From Deltaproteobacteria bacterium (GTDB lineage Bacteria > Desulfobacterota > Syntrophobacteria > Syntrophobacterales > Syntrophobacteraceae), in assembly GCA_021777755.1 (NCBI GenBank), contig JAJYDE010000021.1, forward strand, positions 1 to 61,196: a DNA stretch of 61,196 nt, given 5' to 3'. The notes beneath the pieces are model-generated. The model was not told the DNA's origin. It saw only the letters and a list, made by a program, of their open reading frames with translations, and searched no databases. Positions within the stretch are counted from its first letter, which is position 1. Each line of letters begins with the position of its first letter. The translations under genes were made by a program, and so were the position numbers. This document shows positions 29,303 through 37,881 of the stretch, piece by piece.

Positions 29303-29615
29303 TTGTTGCCCTACCCTGGAAAAAGTTGAAAAATCAAGATGTCTTCGAACACCGGCGCGATCAATGATCGCCGCAAGGCCCGAATTCCGCGGGGATCAAA
29401 TTCTTCGACCCTGTGATTTCGACGAGGAATTCCTGTTGGTTTTTTTGAGTTGTTTGCACTATCATTTCAAGTCGATATCAATTCATGCATTCTGAATCAT
29501 TCGCGGCTCTTGGCAGCGGAGTTGTCCCCCGATGAAACGGGTGACAGGTGGATGGTGAAACCGGTTCGACAGTCCTTTTCTTCCTATTTGTTTTTCCCAT
29601 CAATTATGGCGGATT
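29303..29615. other. Leader region upstream of the exosortase gene
   Basis: 313 bases without a gene. A sequence resembling a sigma-54 site, TTGGCAG then four to five bases then TTGT (29510-29526), lies about 90 bases before the exosortase ATG, but the -12 GC is GT. Nothing else stands out. Confidence 0.3.
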
Positions 29616-30506
29616 ATGAACAACAAACTCGAAGTTTCCGATGCGAATAAGTCGCGTGAAAGCCATTTGCCGTCGATCCGACTGGCACTTTACTTCGGCC
29701 TCGTTCTGATCCTTTATTTTCCGGTCTTGGTTTCACTGGTCCATGACTGGCTAAACGATCCCGACTTCTCCCATGGTTTTCTGGTTGCTCCGATAAGCCT
29801 GTACCTGGTATGGCAAAAAAGAGAAAAGCTCAAGGCGCCGCCACTTCCAAGCAACTGGGGGCTGCTCTTTCTGGCTTCGGGACTGCTTTTTTTCCTGCTC
29901 GGCAAGATCGCCGAGGAACCCTTTCTCCAGCAGTTCTCGTTTCTGATGGTGATCGCGGGAATTATCCTTTTCGTCCTGGGAAAGGATCATCTTAAGACGA
30001 TCGCATTTCCCGTCGCATTTCTTATCTTCATGATTCCGATTCCAACAATCGTCATTCAGAAGATAACTTTTCCAATGCGGCTCTTTGCATCACGTTATGC
30101 CTCGGACATTTTGGACTATCTGGCGGTCCCGGCCATTCGCAAAGGCAACGTGATCCATCTTCCGAACACGGCGCTCAATGTGGCGGAAGCATGCAGCGGA
30201 ATACGCTCCATAATCTCGCTTCTGACCATCGGCACACTCATTGCCTATTTCAATAACAAGACCTTGTGGCAAAGGCTCCTGGTGATTTTGACAACCGTTC
30301 CGGTGGCCATTGCAGTCAATGTTTTCCGAATTTCGCTTACGGCCTTTCTCGTTTTCAATTTCGGCCCGGAGGCGGCCAGGGGACTCTTCCATGAATTGAT
30401 CGGAGCGGCCCTTTTCTTGGGGGCGGCCGCCTTTTTCTATCTCTTTAGCTCCATACTTTCGCGGCTCGTTCAGGTCTACAAAGGAAAGTTTGAAAAAAGG
30501 GGCTGA
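29616..30506 (+). CDS. Exosortase (PEP-CTERM sorting transpeptidase)
   Basis: Polytopic inner-membrane cysteine protease/transpeptidase that recognises PEP-CTERM tails on exported proteins. 296 residues, about eight hydrophobic helices. The three catalytic signatures are present: Cys193 in AEACSGIRS, Arg238 in NVFRIS and His259 in LFHELIG. N-terminal DPDFSHGFLVAPI is typical of EpsH/Xrt proteins. Length is that of the core enzyme, without the C-terminal EpsI-type (DUF3485) extension, and no EpsI gene follows. The visible substrate, a VPEP-tailed protein, and the matching exopolysaccharide genes are at 50-56 kb. Confidence 0.92.
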   Translation: MNNKLEVSDANKSRESHLPSIRLALYFGLVLILYFPVLVSLVHDWLNDPDFSHGFLVAPISLYLVWQKREKLKAPPLPSNWGLLFLASGLLFFLLGKIAEEPFLQQFSFLMVIAGIILFVLGKDHLKTIAFPVAFLIFMIPIPTIVIQKITFPMRLFASRYASDILDYLAVPAIRKGNVIHLPNTALNVAEACSGIRSIISLLTIGTLIAYFNNKTLWQRLLVILTTVPVAIAVNVFRISLTAFLVFNFGPEAARGLFHELIGAALFLGAAAFFYLFSSILSRLVQVYKGKFEKRG

Positions 30507-31216
30507 CAGACAGGGGGCAGGGGCGGCAATGCCGACGCCTTCGCACGTGGACATTAGACCGATCGCGGGGATATCGCCCGCAAGGTGGAGGAGCAAAACG
30601 AAAGCCCGGCCGCGTGGAGTTCCCTTGCCGGCGAGCGCCACCGGCTATGAGAGCCATGCACCGGAGCCGCGCAACTCCGCGAGCAGATCGCTAAAAAGCG
30701 GGCCACCCCCGCGGAGCTTACCAGGCGCGGCGGGCGGCTGTGCTTTGCGCTCAGCTCGAACCGGGGCGTTGAGCACGGCACTCCGCTCCACATCCGGATC
30801 GGCGGTTACATTCCAATTCAAGAACGCCGTAAGGACCCTGGCTTCGCAAGCCGCCGTGCTCGTTCCCGACGACCCCGATAGGGCCATTGAGATCTTTTCT
30901 CAGCTTCTCAAAGCAATCAAACGAGTCAGGTACTACAGATCGGAAATTACCAGGGCCTCACAGCCCGGGATCACCCAAAGACCACCCAATAAATGGTGTT
31001 CCGGGAGGCAGGAGAAGCTCAAAAATGCTTAATTCAACAACATCGGCCCCGGGGCTCGGCCTGATCGATCACAAAACCCGGGAACGGGGTGTTGCCGGCC
31101 TTCGCCTGGCCAGTGGCCAAGACGGCGTCTTCCGCTATACTTTCTTTAAAGCCATGGCCTTTAAATGAAACACAGGATACCACGGCAGAGATGGACGCAA
31201 GATTTTGAAGAATGCT
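30507..31216. other. Gene-poor stretch between exosortase and treY
   Basis: About 710 bases, GC-rich in the first half. Frames are open on both strands but none has a recognisable domain, ribosome site plus sensible composition. A 47-codon frame at 31025-31168 (plus) follows GGAGAAG but resembles nothing known. The tract may be decayed coding sequence; some frames look locally protein-like and are broken by stops. Confidence 0.35.
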
Positions 31217-34111
31217 TCAGTGATCGGAGTCGGACTGCCGCGCAGTTTGCACCCGAGCCTTTCCGCCTGCCAGCAATGCCACCGGAAACCGGGCGAATAT
31301 ACGGTCCAAGGGAATATTTCCTCCCTCTTCGACCCCTTCCAGCGTCTGCGCGGTAAAGACATCGGTCCATGAAACGGGAGCGCCCGAAGGAACATTCAAA
31401 AAACCATCTTTCCACACGCTTTGGCCGATGGGCGCGCCCGGAGCGACCAGACCGGCCGTAAGCCTTGGCACCGCCACCAGCGCCCATCGGTCCTCTTTTC
31501 TCCTCATGAAGGCGACCACGTTGTTTTTTCTCGTCCCCGAGCAGGACAACGGAAGGTATTCGCCCTCCAGGAAAAGCTCCCGGTGATTCCTGCGAAAGTT
31601 TAACGCCTTGCAGGTCACGTAAAGTTTCATCCGTCCGTCCTCCCAATCGGCCAGAAGCTCGGGCACAAGGGTGTCGGGGTTTTTTTGTTCCCTCTTCCTC
31701 AGGGCTTTGAGCAGGCGCACCCGTTTCCTGAACTCCACCGGGCGGCGGTTGTCGGGATCGACCAGGCGGAAGTCCCACAGTTCGGCTCCCTGATAGAAAT
31801 CGGGCACACCGGGCGAGCCGATTTTGAGAAGAAGCTGGGAAAGCGAGTTTAGCGCCCCACAATAGGCCAGGCGTAAACGGGCCTCAAGGAAATTGTCCAA
31901 AAACTCATTTTCGCCCGTATCGTCGAGAATGGACTCGCAAAAGCTTAGCAAAGCATTCTCATACCCGGTGTCGGGAGCGGTCCACATGGTGTGCGCCTTG
32001 GCTTCCCGCGCGGCCTTGACAATATAGGCCCTGAGGCGCCTGCGAAAAGCGGGGACCTCGTTTGCCTGAAGGGGCCAGGCGCCGATAAGCGTCTGGTATA
32101 AAAAAACCTCCTCGTTTGCGTCCGGGATCTCCAATCCGGCCACCCGAACCTTTTTGGGCGCATTCAAGCGCCTCCATCGCTCGAGCCAATCCTGCCATTC
32201 CTCGGCGATTTCGGAAAGTGTATTGATGCGGGCGCGCACATCCTCGCTTCGCTTGGTGTCGTGAGTCGACGAGGCGTTCATGGCATGTGGCCAGTGGTAC
32301 TGTCTTTGCCTGTTGAATTCGTGGAACGTTTCCACGGAGACGGGCGTGAAATTTGTCCCCACCTCACTTAACGAAATCAGCGGATTGTAGATGTAGAGCG
32401 CGGTGTCTTCGAGCCCCTTCGCCATTATGGGGCCGGTGAACTGCTGCCAGCGCATGACGAAATTGAGCCGTTCGCTCTTTTGCTCCTCGCTTAGATAAGC
32501 CGGAAAATCCATGAGCAGCAAACGACGCAGGAAGCAAACCGCCATGGGATTTATGAACGGGTTTCTGCTGTCAACCTCGGCCAGGGCCTGCTCGATTATC
32601 CGCCTGTCACTTGCGCAAACCTCATAGCTGTTGATATAGGTCCTGTAGACGGGCAAGCAGGCGGTAGCCTCCACGAGCGATTTTGTCATGTCTTTGCGCG
32701 ACACGTCCCGGGCCAGCCTGTCCTGGTTGGCCAAAAGCCCCAAATAGAAGCCCAGGTTTTCCACCTCTCCGCCGAAAAGACTTTCCATGACCGCCGTCTT
32801 GCTTTCATAGACAATGTCGCTGGCCTTGGATTCCATCGCGGTGAAAGAAGCATAGAGCTTCTCAAGCTTTCGGTAGCCCGTCTCGTCAACAAACAAGCCG
32901 TTCACCATGTTGAGGTGATCGTATCCGGTGGTGCCCGATACCGGCCAGCCGTCGGGCAGGCTCTCACCCGGGGCGAGAATCTTTTCAACCACTGTGTAAT
33001 GTGAGGCCAAGCCGGTCGGGTGCGAAGAATTATCAGTCGTTCCGGCCCGCAGGCGCTCAAGGTATTCCTGCGGATTGTAGAGCCCGTCTATGTGATCGAT
33101 CCTTGTCCCGGTAACCTTGCCCTCCCGCACCAGATCGAATTGGAGGGCGTGGTTGAGGCCTTCGAAAACCTTCGGATCCTCGATCCGAATGCCGATCAGA
33201 TCGTTGATGCTGAAAAAACGACGATAGTTGATCATCTCCAGGGCCACTTTCCAGAATGCCAGGCGGTAGGGCTGATCGCAAAGAAGCCTGTCCAAAAGAT
33301 CGAAGCTCGCAGGGTCTTCTTTTTGGCCATTGTAGATTTTCAGGTTCCCGTCGAGGAAATCCTTTACCGCGGGTGCGTCCCGATAGAGCAGCCAAAGGCT
33401 TTTCTTGATGATTTCCTTGAGGCGCTGCCTTTCCCTCAACTTCTTGCGGCTGCTAAGCGAGCGCCCCGGAAGGTGCTCGCTCAGCGAAACCAGCCCCTTT
33501 AGCCCCAAGACCCCCGGGTCCTCTTCTCCCAGGGCTTCTTCCAGTTCGCTTAGCCGCCGGGAAAGAATTTCCCCATAGGAATTGGGGTCCAGAGGAAAGC
33601 TCAGGTCGAAATACCTGATCGAAAATCCGCGTTCGTCGATAAACAGCTCGAACTCGCCCCCTTCGAGGACTTCATTGTAGTGTTTGCCCAAAACAGGCAG
33701 GAGAACTTTTCCTTCCAGGACCTTGCTCGGCGGGTGCCAGTCTATGTCGAAAAAGACCGCGTAGGGGGACCCCGGCCCGCTTTCCAGCACGTCCTCCCAC
33801 CAGGGATTGTCCCGGCTGAGGGCCATGTGGTTGGGGACAACGTCGACAATGAGTCCCATACCGCGCGACTTGAGCCTTTGGGCCAGGGAATCGAAGGAAG
33901 CGCGCGAACCCAGCACCGGATCGATTTCGGTCGGATTGGCCACCGAATAGCCGTGAAGACTTCCCCTTCGGGCGTGGCAAATAGGAGAGGCGTACAAGTC
34001 CGAAATGCCCAATTCGTGGAGGTAGGGCACCAGGCTGCGGGCGGAGCTGAAAGTGAAATTGCGGTTGAGCTGGAGGCGGTAGGTTGCCGATGGAGGCCTC
34101 AAGGCTTTCAT
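31217..34111 (-). CDS. treY: Malto-oligosyltrehalose synthase
   Basis: GH13 intramolecular transglycosylase that turns the reducing-end alpha-1,4 linkage of maltodextrin into an alpha,alpha-1,1 linkage. 964 residues. TreY signatures: N-terminal PSATYRLQLNRNFTF, YLHELGISDLYASPI, DVVPNHMA (GH13 region I), GTRIDHIDGL with the nucleophile Asp, and SSTHDTKRSEDVRAR. Starts 21 bases after the glycosyltransferase gene. Its usual partner, trehalohydrolase TreZ, is not in the window. It would act on glucan of the type made by GlgA at 16-18 kb. Confidence 0.94.
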   Translation of the reverse strand: MKALRPPSATYRLQLNRNFTFSSARSLVPYLHELGISDLYASPICHARRGSLHGYSVANPTEIDPVLGSRASFDSLAQRLKSRGMGLIVDVVPNHMALSRDNPWWEDVLESGPGSPYAVFFDIDWHPPSKVLEGKVLLPVLGKHYNEVLEGGEFELFIDERGFSIRYFDLSFPLDPNSYGEILSRRLSELEEALGEEDPGVLGLKGLVSLSEHLPGRSLSSRKKLRERQRLKEIIKKSLWLLYRDAPAVKDFLDGNLKIYNGQKEDPASFDLLDRLLCDQPYRLAFWKVALEMINYRRFFSINDLIGIRIEDPKVFEGLNHALQFDLVREGKVTGTRIDHIDGLYNPQEYLERLRAGTTDNSSHPTGLASHYTVVEKILAPGESLPDGWPVSGTTGYDHLNMVNGLFVDETGYRKLEKLYASFTAMESKASDIVYESKTAVMESLFGGEVENLGFYLGLLANQDRLARDVSRKDMTKSLVEATACLPVYRTYINSYEVCASDRRIIEQALAEVDSRNPFINPMAVCFLRRLLLMDFPAYLSEEQKSERLNFVMRWQQFTGPIMAKGLEDTALYIYNPLISLSEVGTNFTPVSVETFHEFNRQRQYHWPHAMNASSTHDTKRSEDVRARINTLSEIAEEWQDWLERWRRLNAPKKVRVAGLEIPDANEEVFLYQTLIGAWPLQANEVPAFRRRLRAYIVKAAREAKAHTMWTAPDTGYENALLSFCESILDDTGENEFLDNFLEARLRLAYCGALNSLSQLLLKIGSPGVPDFYQGAELWDFRLVDPDNRRPVEFRKRVRLLKALRKREQKNPDTLVPELLADWEDGRMKLYVTCKALNFRRNHRELFLEGEYLPLSCSGTRKNNVVAFMRRKEDRWALVAVPRLTAGLVAPGAPIGQSVWKDGFLNVPSGAPVSWTDVFTAQTLEGVEEGGNIPLDRIFARFPVALLAGGKARVQTARQSDSDH

Positions 34112-34132
34112 TTCGGCTCCCGCTCCTTTTGG

Positions 34133-35374
34133 CTAAAGCACGACCGTCCGGTCGGGCCGACCCCGGTCGCCCGCACTTCGGAACAGGATCATCATGGAGA
34201 GGTAGTCTCTGAGGTTTCGAGTCACCAGGAAATGGTTGCGGACAAATTCCCTGGCAAATTTACCCATGCGTTTTCCCACGTCGGGATGCCTCAAAAGATA
34301 GCGAATTCGAAGAGCGCAGCCCTCCGGCGAGTAGACAAGAAAACCGGTGCGAAAATTTCGGAGCTGTAGCACTATTCCTCCGGCGGCCCCGCCGATTACC
34401 GGTTTGCCTTTCCACATGGCCTCGGTCACCGTCAGCCCGAACCCCTCGCGCACCGACTTCTGCACGATGATATCGGCGGCCCGCTGCAGGGCGTTGATTT
34501 CATAGTGGCTCTCCGGGGGAAGGAGCAGAAGATTGATGTCGGCTAGTCCGTGGGCCGCTTCCTGGACCTCGGCATAGATCCTGGGACCCTCCGGATCGTC
34601 TGTGGCCTCGCCTCCCACAAGCACCAGCCGGCAGGGTGTATGGGCGTGCACCATTCGAAACGCCTCGATGACCCCGAGAGGATCCTTGAAGGAATCGAAC
34701 CGAGATACCTGCAAGATGATCGGTTTGTCTCTTTCGATCCCGAGCCGGTCCATCACCGCGGTAACTTCTTCGGCGGAAAGCTCGCGGTTTTTGTCGCTTA
34801 GCGGATCAATCGAAGGGTAGAGCAGGTATTGGGGGTGGGGCAGGTTGCGGGCAAAACCGGGCATTGAAAAAATGGAGGCATCGTATTGCTTTACCGCCTC
34901 GCGCAAAAATCTCCACACTTTTCGATCGGGCCGCGAAGCATCTATGTGACACCGCCATATCCATTTTTTCCCCCTCTTACGCATGAACTCGATCAGATAA
35001 GCCGGCTGGGGGTCGTTTACCACCACGAAATCGGCCTCGAAATCAAGCTCTTCGGCGTTGCGGCGATTTATCTCGATGTAGTGATCGAGAAGCGGCTTTC
35101 CCAGATTGGCCCTGAAACCCTGCAGAGCGTTGTGCATCGCCTTGGTGACTTCGAAAAACGCCTGGTCGCCCTGGATAACTTCCCAGCGCGCATCGATTCC
35201 CAGCTCGTTCCAAAGGGGAATGATCCCGTTTAGCAATTCGGCCACTCCGCCGCCGATGCGGGTGGAATTGATGTGCACCAGGCTCATGGGCTTCAGCCGC
35301 TCGGCCATGCGGCGCAACTGGTCGATAACCATGGAACCCGCGATCGGATCGAGTGCTTCCAGGCGCGTGGTCAC
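34133..35374 (-). CDS. Trehalose-forming GT4 glycosyltransferase (TreT-like)
   Basis: 413-residue GT-B glycosyltransferase of family GT4. N-terminal domain has VHINSTRIGGGVAELL and ends VVNDPQPA; C-terminal domain has ILQVSRFDSFKDPLGVI, VGGEATDDPEG and the donor-binding VREGFGLTVTEAMWKG motif. This combination matches TreT, which makes trehalose from NDP-glucose and glucose, and related trehalose phosphorylase/synthases. Its start overlaps the preceding gene stop by four bases, and treY follows. Direct assignment rests on motif similarity and the trehalose context. Confidence 0.8.
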   Translation of the reverse strand: MTTRLEALDPIAGSMVIDQLRRMAERLKPMSLVHINSTRIGGGVAELLNGIIPLWNELGIDARWEVIQGDQAFFEVTKAMHNALQGFRANLGKPLLDHYIEINRRNAEELDFEADFVVVNDPQPAYLIEFMRKRGKKWIWRCHIDASRPDRKVWRFLREAVKQYDASIFSMPGFARNLPHPQYLLYPSIDPLSDKNRELSAEEVTAVMDRLGIERDKPIILQVSRFDSFKDPLGVIEAFRMVHAHTPCRLVLVGGEATDDPEGPRIYAEVQEAAHGLADINLLLLPPESHYEINALQRAADIIVQKSVREGFGLTVTEAMWKGKPVIGGAAGGIVLQLRNFRTGFLVYSPEGCALRIRYLLRHPDVGKRMGKFAREFVRNHFLVTRNLRDYLSMMILFRSAGDRGRPDRTVVL

Positions 35375-36051
35375 GGGGCGCTCTCCACATAATGGTCAAT
35401 CAGCTCCAGGATGGTTTTTCGAACCCCTTCGAGGGTGAAAAACCACACATCCATGCCATGGAGGGCCGACACCAGTTCGGGCAAACCGAAAGAGTCCCGG
35501 ATCCAGTTGGAAAAATCGTCGGTTTTCATCTCTCTTAGCCGCCAGCGCGCATCCACGAAGTGATAGTAGATCGAATCGATCCCCGCGTCGGCAAGCCCCG
35601 AACGAAATTCGGCCAGCGTTCCGGCCACTATGCGCGGGCGGACCAGCACGACGGTGGAAGCCTCGCAGAAGTGGAATTCGAACCCCGGTCTTGCCCAGGG
35701 CACCGATGGAAGATTCCACATGTACTCTTCGATGATCTCGGCCAGCGCCTCCCGGACCTCCTCCATATCCTCGAAGACGAAGGGGTCGATAACGCTGAGC
35801 TTTTCAGCCAGCCGACCGTCCTGCAAAGAATTGGCGGCCCAGGCGGCGAAGTCGTTCGGATATTCGACCTCCGGATGAGCGATGGCCATGCGCGATTGCC
35901 ACAAGTGATAGGACAATACCGATGGATCGACCTCCCGGACAATTTGCAGCATCTCCCGCAGGTTTACCGCGGTTCTTCCCGTGGGCATGGTCAAAATGAC
36001 GCATTCATGAAACAAAAAAGGGTTCAGAGCGGGCTGATTGGCATAGACCAT
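35371..36051 (-). CDS. Conserved protein of unknown function (DUF5752-like) in trehalose operon
   Basis: 226 residues, soluble, no signal or membrane segment. It reads as the DUF5752 type I associate with trehalose synthase genes, but this family call is from memory. Notable features are a His/Trp-rich central part (SYHLWQSRMAIAHPEVEYPNDF), an acidic helical middle and a C-terminal ELVSALHGMDVWFF segment. The ATG at 36051 has AGGA upstream; its stop overlaps the glycosyltransferase start (ATGA). First gene of a three-gene operon, so it probably assists or regulates trehalose synthesis; the mechanism is unknown. Confidence 0.65.
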   Translation of the reverse strand: MVYANQPALNPFLFHECVILTMPTGRTAVNLREMLQIVREVDPSVLSYHLWQSRMAIAHPEVEYPNDFAAWAANSLQDGRLAEKLSVIDPFVFEDMEEVREALAEIIEEYMWNLPSVPWARPGFEFHFCEASTVVLVRPRIVAGTLAEFRSGLADAGIDSIYYHFVDARWRLREMKTDDFSNWIRDSFGLPELVSALHGMDVWFFTLEGVRKTILELIDHYVESAP

Positions 36052-36099
36052 ATATTTATCGTCCTGCAGATTTGGATGCGGCCGATGACTATTGGGTCA

Positions 36100-36127
36100 A
36101 ATATAATCAGAAGAAGGCGGTACACAA
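36100..36127 (-). promoter_or_regulatory. Sigma-70 promoter of the trehalose operon
   Basis: Minus strand TTGTGT (36122-36127), 16-base spacer, TATATT (36100-36105, five of six). Predicted start near 36093, about 42 bases before the DUF5752-like ATG. Confidence 0.5.
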
Positions 36128-36194
36128 GGGCGCAAGGACGGGACCGGGTCGGTTCCCCCTTGGTTGGTCCACTAGTCACTGGAAGAGCGCGGTT

Positions 36195-36217
36195 TTAAAA
36201 AAGCGGGATTTTTCCCG
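36195..36217 (-). terminator. Intrinsic terminator of the DUF945 gene
   Basis: Minus strand: CGGGA-AAAA-TCCCG hairpin (36204-36217) followed by CTTTTTT. A second hairpin, GGGTCCG/CGGACCC with a T6 loop (36221-36240), lies between it and the gene stop and can extend with outer CCGGC/GCCGG arms. Confidence 0.7.
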
Positions 36218-36260
36218 GCCGGGTCCGTTTTTTCGGACCCGCGCCGGAAAACAATGGCTT

Positions 36261-37649
36261 TCAGTGCAGATTGGAAAGCCCCAACCTGTTGCCGTTAATG
36301 GTGAGAGCCCCTTGCTGGTATGAGGCGCTGGCTTTAAAGGAGCCGGAGGCGCTGACCATGTATTTGGCGGAAATAAGGCGGTCGGCTAGCTGCCGGGCGT
36401 CGGTTTTCGCCTGGTCCAAACCGGATTTTTCGTCTTTGGCAAGCATATTTTCGGCAACGAAGAAAAAGAGTGCCTGCGACATGGACAAGTCCGTGCTTGC
36501 ATCCACACTTGTCAGGATCGCCAGGGGGTTGTGCAAAAGATCCTTGCCTTGACTGTCAAAAGCCAACCTGGCTTTGCCGTTCAGATCTCCCTTGCTTGTC
36601 CTGAGGTCCAATTGCTTCAGCTCAAACACCGGGCGCGCGGCGATCAGGTCGTTTCCGAGTTTGGCCAGGGATTTCATGAGCTTGCCGCTTTTGGAATCGT
36701 TTTTCAGCAATTTCTCCCCTTGCAGGGCCGGAGCGAGTTTTTGAATTTTGGCGAGAACGGCCGCATCGAGATTTTTAAGCTCCATATCCATGGTGAAAGG
36801 TCCCATTGCGATCACAGCCGTATCGATTTTTTTGAAGCCCATTCGGATGGAGCCGTTTATTTTCCCGCCATCAAGCCCGGATTGAGCCTTCATGTCCAGT
36901 GACTCCATCTTGAAGATGTTTTGCCCGTTTTGAACGGCTTCGATATCGCGTATCGAAAAAACACTGGCTCCCACCCCGAGTCCTTTCATCCCGGCATGTG
37001 AATCAAAACGTCCCCGCATGCCGTCCATCCGCACTTGACCATTGCGTCCGGTGATAAGCAGCAAAGGGCAGTCCATGACTCCGGAACCGTCTCCCGACCG
37101 CCCTCCGAGATGGAAATTGCTGGTGAGACCGCCCCATTTGATCTCTATGGGTTCGCCCTTTCGGGTTGTGAACTTACTTTGAAAAGAGGGTATATCGACA
37201 TGGGAGACGACGCCGCCGCCGCCGAGCGACAGTACTGTCAGCATCTCGGAAGATGCAAGCGCCGGGACTTTTTCCAGCGCTTTTTTCAAACCGGGGTCGT
37301 CGGGCGCAAGCTGTGTGCGGATGACCGCCTTGACGGGCGTGAGGCCGCCTTTAAAAAACTTGTCATGCAGGAAAACAAAGGGCCCGTAGTAGATCGTATC
37401 GACCACATTGAAACTTATCGAACGGTCATGCCGCAGAGGGAAAAGCGTCAGTTTAATAAGCGCCCTGGAGCGGAACAGACCTTGGTTGAAGCTTACGACC
37501 GAAGCCTCCAGGTCGTTTATACCATTGAGTTGCGTAACAGCCGCATAGTGGAACTCGAGCGCCTGCTGCCCCGCATAGTAGCCGGCCCCCAAATAGGCGA
37601 GAATCAGCACTAAGACAACGGGCAAACCAATCATCAAGGTTTTCTTCAT
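36261..37649 (-). CDS. DUF945 (YdgA/YihF) family protein
   Basis: 462 residues. One N-terminal membrane helix (about 5-27, IGLPVVLVLILAYLGAGYYAG), then a large predicted periplasmic beta-rich region containing the family pattern GINDLEASVVSFNQGLFRSRA and a C-terminal ASGSFKASASYQQGALTINGN. The family is widespread in Gram-negative bacteria; function is not established. AAGGA seven bases before the ATG fixes the start. It has its own terminator and diverges from the phosphoesterase gene. Confidence 0.85.
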   Translation of the reverse strand: MKKTLMIGLPVVLVLILAYLGAGYYAGQQALEFHYAAVTQLNGINDLEASVVSFNQGLFRSRALIKLTLFPLRHDRSISFNVVDTIYYGPFVFLHDKFFKGGLTPVKAVIRTQLAPDDPGLKKALEKVPALASSEMLTVLSLGGGGVVSHVDIPSFQSKFTTRKGEPIEIKWGGLTSNFHLGGRSGDGSGVMDCPLLLITGRNGQVRMDGMRGRFDSHAGMKGLGVGASVFSIRDIEAVQNGQNIFKMESLDMKAQSGLDGGKINGSIRMGFKKIDTAVIAMGPFTMDMELKNLDAAVLAKIQKLAPALQGEKLLKNDSKSGKLMKSLAKLGNDLIAARPVFELKQLDLRTSKGDLNGKARLAFDSQGKDLLHNPLAILTSVDASTDLSMSQALFFFVAENMLAKDEKSGLDQAKTDARQLADRLISAKYMVSASGSFKASASYQQGALTINGNRLGLSNLH

Positions 37650-37801
37650 GGGAATTCCTTTCAGGACTCGAAAAGTACCTTAAAAGCGGGCTTGAAGCTC
37701 CCCGCTCACTGCTTGTAAGGCCTTCGGGAAACGAACAATCAATAGCCGAAATCAAAGAGGAAGGAAATCAAAATGATAAGACCGCGGATGGAAGGAAGTG
37801 A

Positions 37802-37817
37802 AATGATTAAAATCATT
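37802..37817. promoter_or_regulatory. Palindrome upstream of the phosphoesterase gene
   Basis: Perfect dyad AATGATT-AA-AATCATT, overlapping a TTGACT (37817-37822) and located 65 bases before the phosphoesterase ATG in a divergent spacer. The shape suits a repressor or activator site; no regulator is identified. Confidence 0.3.
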
Positions 37818-37881
37818 GACTTGATTTGGCTGGTAAAGCAAAAAGATGACTTTAATGTTCTTTTTTGGAGGACGATCCGCC

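Noticed and set aside
31025-31168. 47-codon frame with GGAGAAG upstream
   Set aside because: No similarity or structural feature; too short to support alone.
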